DNA from: Parahaliea mediterranea
GTDB lineage: Bacteria > Pseudomonadota > Gammaproteobacteria > Pseudomonadales > Halieaceae
Length of the DNA: 64,000 bases
NCBI RefSeq assembly: GCF_003402235.1
Contig: NZ_QEWO01000001.1
Span: forward strand, 1,240,001 to 1,304,000
Reading direction: 5' to 3'
Shown one piece after another: positions 55,186 to 61,043 of this stretch; the stretch's first letter is position 1, and the number at the start of each line of letters is the position of its first letter. Under the pieces are notes generated by a model. It ran no database searches. It was not told the origin of the DNA and saw only the letters and a list, made by a program, of their open reading frames with translations. The position numbers and the translations under genes are program-made.

Positions 55186-55946
55186 TGCGCCGGTGTCACC
55201 CGGCGCAGCGGGCGAATAGCTTCCCAGACGCGAGGCTTGAGGGTAGGGTCGGCCAGCATGTCGGCGGTGCTGGCCGGCGCAATCACGCAGTCTGCCCCGG
55301 CAGGGCGAGCTTCGCCCAGGTGGGCCAGTGCGCCCTCGCCCAGCACAATCAGGGCGCGACAGCCGCGCTCGGCCACCTGGCGCTCCAGAAACGAATGCAG
55401 CGCGGCGCGCGCCGCCGCTTCGCCCAAATCCAGCTGGTGGTTGTTGTGCGGCGGCCAGTCGAACTGGGCAACCTGGGGCGCGCCCGGCGCGCCGAGCGCC
55501 TGTGCCATCGCCTGTATAAGCTGCACCTGATCCCGCGCCAGCACGGCGCGCGGCAGCGCCTCCAGCCATAGCCAGTGGCCCGCCACCGCCGCGCACAGGG
55601 TAAAGCGCACCACTGGCGACGCCGGCGCTGGCCGTGGCTCGGGCTGGCTGTCGACGGGATCTGGTTGCCGGCGGCCGGTATCGGGTTTGTCTTTGAAGGC
55701 TTCGGTGATGGCCTCTGGTATCGCCGAAGGCGCCCCGGGGCGCAGTCTGGCGGCCACGTCGCCGGATGCCGGCACCGCCGGCTCAGCCCTCTGGCCAGCC
55801 AGGGAGCCATGCGCCACCGGCGCGGCCACCTGCACCACCTGGCGCTGGCTTGGCGCCGCCCCCGGCAGATCACGGCGCGAGACGTGGCAGGCAATGCCGA
55901 GTGCATCGAGATAGGCCTGCTGGCGAATGATGTGGGCTTGCTGCAT
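55182..55946 (-). CDS. holD: DNA polymerase III psi subunit-like (HolD)
   Basis: Protein of 254 residues. The N-terminus (RQQAYLDALGIACHVSRRDLPG) resembles E. coli HolD's opening, with Leu-Gly-Ile followed by paired arginines, and the C-terminus (APASTADMLADPTLKPRVWEAI) matches HolD's closing Leu-x-Ala-x-Pro-x-Lys/Thr-Ala-x-x-Trp pattern. Between them are a Pro/Ala-rich linker (about residues 55-110) and a middle domain, making the protein almost twice E. coli HolD's 137 residues. Psi links the clamp loader to SSB through chi. Its coupling to rimI is the best support for this call. Confidence 0.7.
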   Translation of the reverse strand: MQQAHIIRQQAYLDALGIACHVSRRDLPGAAPSQRQVVQVAAPVAHGSLAGQRAEPAVPASGDVAARLRPGAPSAIPEAITEAFKDKPDTGRRQPDPVDSQPEPRPAPASPVVRFTLCAAVAGHWLWLEALPRAVLARDQVQLIQAMAQALGAPGAPQVAQFDWPPHNNHQLDLGEAAARAALHSFLERQVAERGCRALIVLGEGALAHLGEARPAGADCVIAPASTADMLADPTLKPRVWEAIRPLRRVTPAQ

Positions 55947-55996
55947 GGTCCGGCTGCTGGCGTAAAGCGCCAGTCTACCAGTTTTTGTTGCCCGCC

Positions 55997-56857
55997 CTAC
56001 AGCAGGCGCCAGCCGTAGCGGTTAAAGAAGGTCGCCGCCGAGCGGCAAAACAGCCGGATATGCCGCCACCCCTTGCTGGCAGCATAGCCGCCGTGGTGAA
56101 CGATGCGCATGGCCGGGTTGAACACCACTCGCCCCAGCCCAGCCACACGGATGGAAAGGTCGAAGTCTTCGAAGTACATAAAGAAGCGTTCGTCAAAGCC
56201 GCCTACCGACTGCAACGCCTGTGTACGCAGCACCATGCAGCAGCCGCTGACCAACGGCACGTCCAGCAATTCCCGGGCCTGGGCCAGCTCGCGCATTTCG
56301 TAGTTGGCCACGCTGCGCCGTAGCAGGCGGTGCAGCCAGGCCTGGCCGCTGGCACGCGCCAGCAACACCAGCAGGGAGGGATAGCGTTTGCACAAAAATT
56401 CAATGCCCCCGTCGCTGCCCCTGACCGCCGGGGCCATCAGCGCAATTTCCGGGGCCGCATACAGCGCCGCCAGCGCCTGCTGCAGGGCGTCCGAGGCCAG
56501 CTCCACATCGGGGTTGAGAATCAGGTGGCAGTCACTGTCGAGCCCATCCAGCACACGGTTATGGCCCGCGCCAAAGCCCAGGTTCGCCGAGGCCTGCTGC
56601 CATTGGCACTGCAGCAGGGCCGGGTCGCGCGCCAGCAGCGGCTCAACCTGCTGGCGATAGCCTGCCGGCGAGGCGTTGTCCACCACCGTCACCGTCACCG
56701 GCGTAGCCAGCACCCCACTGGCGCCGGCCTGCGCCACCGCCTGCTCCAGGCTGGCCAGGGTCGCTGCTAGCAATGCAACGTCGCTCTGGTACAACACCAG
56801 AGACACCGTAAGAACTGAAGGAGCAGCGGGATTGGCGGGCGTCGGCATGGCGCGCAT
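55997..56857 (-). CDS. Family 2 glycosyltransferase
   Basis: GT-A fold transferase of 286 residues (or 283 if started at the ATG at 56848). Motifs: VSLVLYQSD start, TVVDNASPAG nucleotide loop, NLGFGAGHNRVL, ILNPDVELA for the DxD-like metal site, and FFMYFEDFDLSIRV for the catalytic base, all of the rhamnosyltransferase-like WcaA/RfbN pattern. The end ends in RSAATFFNRYGWRLL, a segment often near a TM anchor. It probably adds sugars to lipopolysaccharide or another surface glycan. It lies 50 bp upstream of holD in the same direction. Confidence 0.9.
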   Translation of the reverse strand: MRAMPTPANPAAPSVLTVSLVLYQSDVALLAATLASLEQAVAQAGASGVLATPVTVTVVDNASPAGYRQQVEPLLARDPALLQCQWQQASANLGFGAGHNRVLDGLDSDCHLILNPDVELASDALQQALAALYAAPEIALMAPAVRGSDGGIEFLCKRYPSLLVLLARASGQAWLHRLLRRSVANYEMRELAQARELLDVPLVSGCCMVLRTQALQSVGGFDERFFMYFEDFDLSIRVAGLGRVVFNPAMRIVHHGGYAASKGWRHIRLFCRSAATFFNRYGWRLL

Positions 56858-56992
56858 GGTAGCAGGTCACCCCGGCCAAGTAACGGCGCGGCGTGCATAG
56901 CCGCGGCGCACGAAAGGCGCGGTCAGCAACAGGCGCTGGCAGCAGCAAGGATGCTACTATCGGCGCACGGTTTTCACCCGATTGGCATTTTC

Positions 56993-58216
56993 ATGGCTAC
57001 AAACGGCTTCCTGCGCAAATTCGGCCCCGGGCTACTGGTGACCGCCGCTTTTATCGGGCCCGGCACCATCACCACTGCCAGCAGCGCCGGCGCCCATTTT
57101 GGCTTTGCCCTGCTGTGGGCCCTGCTGTTTTCCCTGTTTGCCACCATCGTGCTGCAGGAGATGGCGGCACGCCTGGGCCTGGTGACCCGGGCCGGGCTGG
57201 CCGAGGCTCTGCGCAGTTACTTCCACAGCCCCATTCTGGGCCGGGCAGCGGTGCTTTTGGTTGTCGCTGCCGTTGGCTTTGGCAATGCCGCCTATGAAGC
57301 CGGCAATATCGCCGGCGCAGCCCTGGCCCTGGCCCTGGTGAGCCCCGCCGGCAACGGCCTGTGGGCCGTGGTAATTGGCCTGGCGGCGGCCGCCCTTTTA
57401 TACAGCGGCCGTTACCGGGTGCTGGAATCCGCCCTGATTGTGCTGGTGCTGTTGATGAGCGCAGTGTTTTTACTCACCGCCTGGAAGGTGGCCCCGGCAC
57501 CGGCCGCCATGCTCGAAGGCATGCTGAAGCCGACCCTGCCGCCGGGCTCCATCATGACGGTGATCGCCCTGGTGGGCACCACCGTTGTGCCATACAACCT
57601 GTTTTTGCACGCCAACGCGGTGCGCGAGAAGTGGCCGGCCAGCCTGCCCACCGGTCAGGCATTGCGTGAAGCCCGCTGGGACACGGGCCTGTCCATCGGT
57701 GTTGGCGGCCTGATCACCCTGGCCATCCTGAGCACCGCCGCGGTGGCCTTTTTTGGCACTGGCGCCGCCTACACCAGCGAGTCGCTCGCCCTGCAACTGG
57801 AACCACTGCTGGGCACCTGGGCGCGCTACGTGTTTGCCGCGGGGCTGTTTGCCGGGGGCCTGACCAGCGCCATAACTGCGCCCCTGGCGGCGGCCTTTGC
57901 GGTATGCGGCGCCCTGGGCTGGCGCAACGAGCTGAACGCCACCGGCTTTCGCCTGGTGTGCCTGCTGGTGCTGGCCACCGGCACCGCCTTTGCCGCCTTC
58001 GGCAGCAAACCCCTGGCTGCCATCCTGTTTGCCCAGGTGGCCAATGGCTTCCTGCTGCCGATTGTAGCGGTCTTCCTGCTGGTGGTAATGAACCAGCGCA
58101 AGCTGCTGGGCGAATTCACCAATGGGCCGCTGGCCAACCTGCTGGGGGCGCTGGTGGTGGCGGTGGCCTTTGGCCTTGGGGCCGTCAAGCTGCTGGGCGT
58201 AGCCGGGTTGGTGTAG
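56993..58216 (+). CDS. Nramp-family transporter with altered metal-site motifs
   Basis: Membrane transporter of 407 residues from the ATG at 56993, with about 11 helices. The overall pattern (GPGLLVTAAFIGPGTITTASSAGA, YEAGNIAGAALAL, GTTVVPYNLFLHANAV) is that of Nramp proteins, but the TM1 metal-binding motif DPGN is GPGT (residues 22-25), so the aspartate is a glycine, and the TM6 MPH motif reads VPY (199-201). Metal selectivity must differ from canonical Mn2+/Fe2+ carriers; Mg2+, Al3+ or non-metal transport are possible. It is monocistronic, ahead of a GC hairpin and a large lipoprotein gene. Confidence 0.85.
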   Translation: MATNGFLRKFGPGLLVTAAFIGPGTITTASSAGAHFGFALLWALLFSLFATIVLQEMAARLGLVTRAGLAEALRSYFHSPILGRAAVLLVVAAVGFGNAAYEAGNIAGAALALALVSPAGNGLWAVVIGLAAAALLYSGRYRVLESALIVLVLLMSAVFLLTAWKVAPAPAAMLEGMLKPTLPPGSIMTVIALVGTTVVPYNLFLHANAVREKWPASLPTGQALREARWDTGLSIGVGGLITLAILSTAAVAFFGTGAAYTSESLALQLEPLLGTWARYVFAAGLFAGGLTSAITAPLAAAFAVCGALGWRNELNATGFRLVCLLVLATGTAFAAFGSKPLAAILFAQVANGFLLPIVAVFLLVVMNQRKLLGEFTNGPLANLLGALVVAVAFGLGAVKLLGVAGLV

Positions 58217-58219
58217 CGC

Positions 58220-58239
58220 CCGGGCCGGTAGCGGCCCGG
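58220..58239 (+). terminator. GC hairpin after the Nramp-like gene
   Basis: CCGGGCC (58220-58226) and GGCCCGG (58233-58239) with a GGTAGC loop, four bases after the stop codon. There is no T run, so termination strength is doubtful. Confidence 0.3.
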
Positions 58240-58480
58240 CTGGTTCCCGCTCATCCCCGGGCCGCTTTCGAACCTGCCACAGCGCCCTTCCGGGCTTTCG
58301 GAAGAAAATCACAAAAAGTCCGTATCGCCATGTTATCCATCGCGTTTTTATGGGATATCCATGTTAATCTGTGGCGGCAATATCACGGGGCTACAGGCCC
58401 GGCCGTTTAGGGTCGGCGGGCCGGTTTTGATCATCAGGACGCCATAAGAGCTCAATAACAGCGGGCGCAAGGGGAAGATA

Positions 58481-60820
58481 ATGATTACTCGCTATGCCAG
58501 TTTCTTCAGCCGTGTTTCGGCACTGCTTGCCATTGCCACATTGCTCACCGCCTGCGGTGGGGGTGGCGGCGGTGGCGATGGCGGCGGCGGTTTCATCCCT
58601 GACAATGGCTCCGACGATGCCTACTTCCTGGCCCTGGGCCTAGAAGACGCCGACGGCAACAGCACCAATACCGTGACCACCTCCATGCCCGCCACCCTGA
58701 AAGCCAGGGTTACTCGCAAGGGTCCGAACGGGGCGGTGATTACCGATGCGGTGGTATCCGCCGAGGCCAGCATCGGCGTGCTCGACCAGGCAACCGCCCT
58801 CACCGATGCAGAAGGTTACGCTGTGTTCAGCCTGCAGGCCGAAGGGGAAACCGGCGCCGGCACCATCACCGCCAGCGTTACCAATGACGACGGTACAACT
58901 ACCACCCAGACCCTGAACTACCAGGTGGGCGCCGCCGGACTGCGGCTGGGCCACTTTGACAGCAACGGCCTGTTCATCGAAAACGAAATCGGCGTGCACC
59001 CGGGTTCCGACCTGGTCTATCGCGGCTCGGCGGAAGTCTTTGTGGACATTGTGGACGAAGCCGGCCAGCGCGCCACCAGCCCTGAAGTGATCACCCTGCG
59101 CAGCAACTGCCTGGCCACCGGCAAAGCCACCCTCGAACCGGCCAGCCCCCTGGAAACCACCACCGGCAGCGTATCCACCACCTTTACCGCCATCGACTGC
59201 GCCGGCGCCGACGAGATCACCGCCACCATTAACAGCGGCCAGGGCCAGGCATTTACCACCCTGAATATTGGCTCCCCCCGCGCCAACAGCCTGACCTTCG
59301 TCAGCGCCGAACCCAACCTGATCGTGCTAAAAGGCACCGGCGGCGGCAGCAGCCGGCAGGAATCCTCCACTGTCACCTTTCAGGTGATTGATTCCAGCAA
59401 CAACCCGCTGCCCAACGTCGATGTCAACTTCTCCCTCAGCACCGCCGTGGGCGGCCTGGCGCTGTCCCCCAGTTCCGACACCAGCGACGACGAAGGCCTG
59501 GTGCAGGTCACCCTGTTCTCCGGTGATGTCTCCACGGTGGTGCGAGTGATTGCCTCGGTACTGGCGGGCGATGGCAGCGGCCAGACCCTCTCGACCGTGT
59601 CCGATATTCTGACCGTGAGTACCGGCCTGCCCGACCAGAACTCCATCAGCCTGTCGGTGGAAGGCAGTTTTGTGGTGGAGAACGGCTTCTCCATGGACGG
59701 CGTTCAACGCTGCCTGACCGTGCGCATGGCCGACAAATTCAACAACCCCGTACCCAACGGCACCAGCGCGATCTTTACCACTGAGTACGGCACGATCGAT
59801 CCATCGTGCGTTACCGGCGAGCGCAACGGCGAGCGGGCCGCGTCGATACCCGCCTGCGGCGGCGCCACCCCGCCCCCGGAAGGCCAGTGCGACGTGCTCT
59901 GGACCAGCGGCGAACCGCGTGTGCCCACCCTGCCCGATGCGCAGGATGCGATCAAAACCATCAGCAACACCCGCTGCCCCAGCCTGGGCGGCGCCTACGG
60001 TCCCTGTCCGGATGACCTGGGCAATGTCCGCGGCGGGCGCTCCACCGTGCTTGTTACGGCGGTGGGCGAGGAGTCCTTTGTCGATCGCAACGGCAATGGC
60101 GTGATGGACGAAGAAGAGCGCGACCTGTTCGCCAACCTGCCAGAGGCCTTCATCGACCACAATGAAGACGGCTTCTACACCCCCGCCCTGTCCGGCTGCC
60201 CCAACCCCGATTCGCTGCAGTGCCTCTCCGGCTCGGAAGAAACCTTTGTGGATTTCAACAGCGATGGCAGCTACAACAGCAACGCCAACCCGGCCCTGTA
60301 CAACGGTCTGCTTTGCCCTCCTGAAGGAGACGGCGTGTGGTGTAGCCGCACCCTGCTGAACGTTTACGATGATGTCGTACTGATACTGTCCGCTGGCGAT
60401 ACCTTCGATGGCTGGCAGTTCCAGCTGGCACGGGGTTCTGCGGTGCAGCAGGGCACGGTCGAAGGCAGCAGCTACCAGGTCTACATTTCAGATCTGTTCA
60501 ACGGCCGCCCGCCGGCCGGCTCCACGGTGACCATCGCCTCTACCGATGGGCGCTGCCAGGTCTCCAAAGACTCCTTCACGGTGACCAACACCACTGGCGT
60601 AGGCGCATTTGGCGCATCCTTCGGTGTACTGACCAGCAGCGGCGACAACGACGGCTCGCAAACCCCCCAGGGCTGTGCACGGGAGTCCGGCACCGACACC
60701 CTGCGGGTGACCCTGTCACCCGCCAATAGCGGCGCCGCGGAGTCCGTGCTGTACACCTGCGGCTGGGACAACGACGCGCCGCAGCCCGCGCCGGCGGACC
60801 CGAACAACCCAAGCTGCTAA
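58481..60820 (+). CDS. Large Ig-like (invasin/Big_1-type) lipoprotein with calcium-like loops
   Basis: Lipoprotein of 779 residues. The lipobox is LLTACGGG, followed by a poly-Gly stretch. Two or more bacterial Ig-like (Big_1/intimin-type) domains run through residues 40-400, with phrases such as TDAEGYAVFSLQAEGETGAGTITASV and VTFQVIDSSNNPLPNVDVNFSLST. Residues 520-610 hold EF-hand/dockerin-like acidic loops (DRNGNGVMDEEE, DHNEDGF, DFNSDGSY), suggesting calcium binding, and several cysteines are present. The C-terminal region (VYISDLFNGRPPAGSTVTIAS) resembles another Ig-like unit. Likely an outer-membrane-anchored adhesion or matrix protein; the exact role is unknown. An AAGGGGAAG site precedes the ATG. 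A strong terminator follows. Confidence 0.82.
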   Translation: MITRYASFFSRVSALLAIATLLTACGGGGGGGDGGGGFIPDNGSDDAYFLALGLEDADGNSTNTVTTSMPATLKARVTRKGPNGAVITDAVVSAEASIGVLDQATALTDAEGYAVFSLQAEGETGAGTITASVTNDDGTTTTQTLNYQVGAAGLRLGHFDSNGLFIENEIGVHPGSDLVYRGSAEVFVDIVDEAGQRATSPEVITLRSNCLATGKATLEPASPLETTTGSVSTTFTAIDCAGADEITATINSGQGQAFTTLNIGSPRANSLTFVSAEPNLIVLKGTGGGSSRQESSTVTFQVIDSSNNPLPNVDVNFSLSTAVGGLALSPSSDTSDDEGLVQVTLFSGDVSTVVRVIASVLAGDGSGQTLSTVSDILTVSTGLPDQNSISLSVEGSFVVENGFSMDGVQRCLTVRMADKFNNPVPNGTSAIFTTEYGTIDPSCVTGERNGERAASIPACGGATPPPEGQCDVLWTSGEPRVPTLPDAQDAIKTISNTRCPSLGGAYGPCPDDLGNVRGGRSTVLVTAVGEESFVDRNGNGVMDEEERDLFANLPEAFIDHNEDGFYTPALSGCPNPDSLQCLSGSEETFVDFNSDGSYNSNANPALYNGLLCPPEGDGVWCSRTLLNVYDDVVLILSAGDTFDGWQFQLARGSAVQQGTVEGSSYQVYISDLFNGRPPAGSTVTIASTDGRCQVSKDSFTVTNTTGVGAFGASFGVLTSSGDNDGSQTPQGCARESGTDTLRVTLSPANSGAAESVLYTCGWDNDAPQPAPADPNNPSC

Positions 60821-60826
60821 CACGCC

Positions 60827-60855
60827 AGGGCCTCCTCACTTACCGGGCAGGCCCT
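60827..60855 (+). other. Hairpin preceding the lipoprotein terminator
   Basis: AGGGCCT (60827-60833) pairs with AGGCCCT (60849-60855) around a 15-base loop, just before the true terminator at 60861. It may protect the 3' end. Confidence 0.4.
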
Positions 60856-60860
60856 CGCCA

Positions 60861-60891
60861 AAGGCCACGTGCATTCCACGTGGCCTTTTTT
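60861..60891 (+). terminator. Intrinsic terminator after the Ig-like lipoprotein gene
   Basis: Perfect 11-bp stem (60861-60871 with 60877-60887), CATTC loop, then a T run from 60886 to 60891. Confidence 0.92.
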
Positions 60892-61043
60892 ATCGGGGCT
60901 GCTCCAGCACCACAACAGCTGGTCGATTCGGGCCTGGCCGACACTTCCGCAGATAAATATTACGAACAGGTAATAGCAGCGTGACTTTCCCGCAAAATCT
61001 GCTTTAGTTACCCAATCCCCTCGGAATCTTCTCCGGAGCTCAA

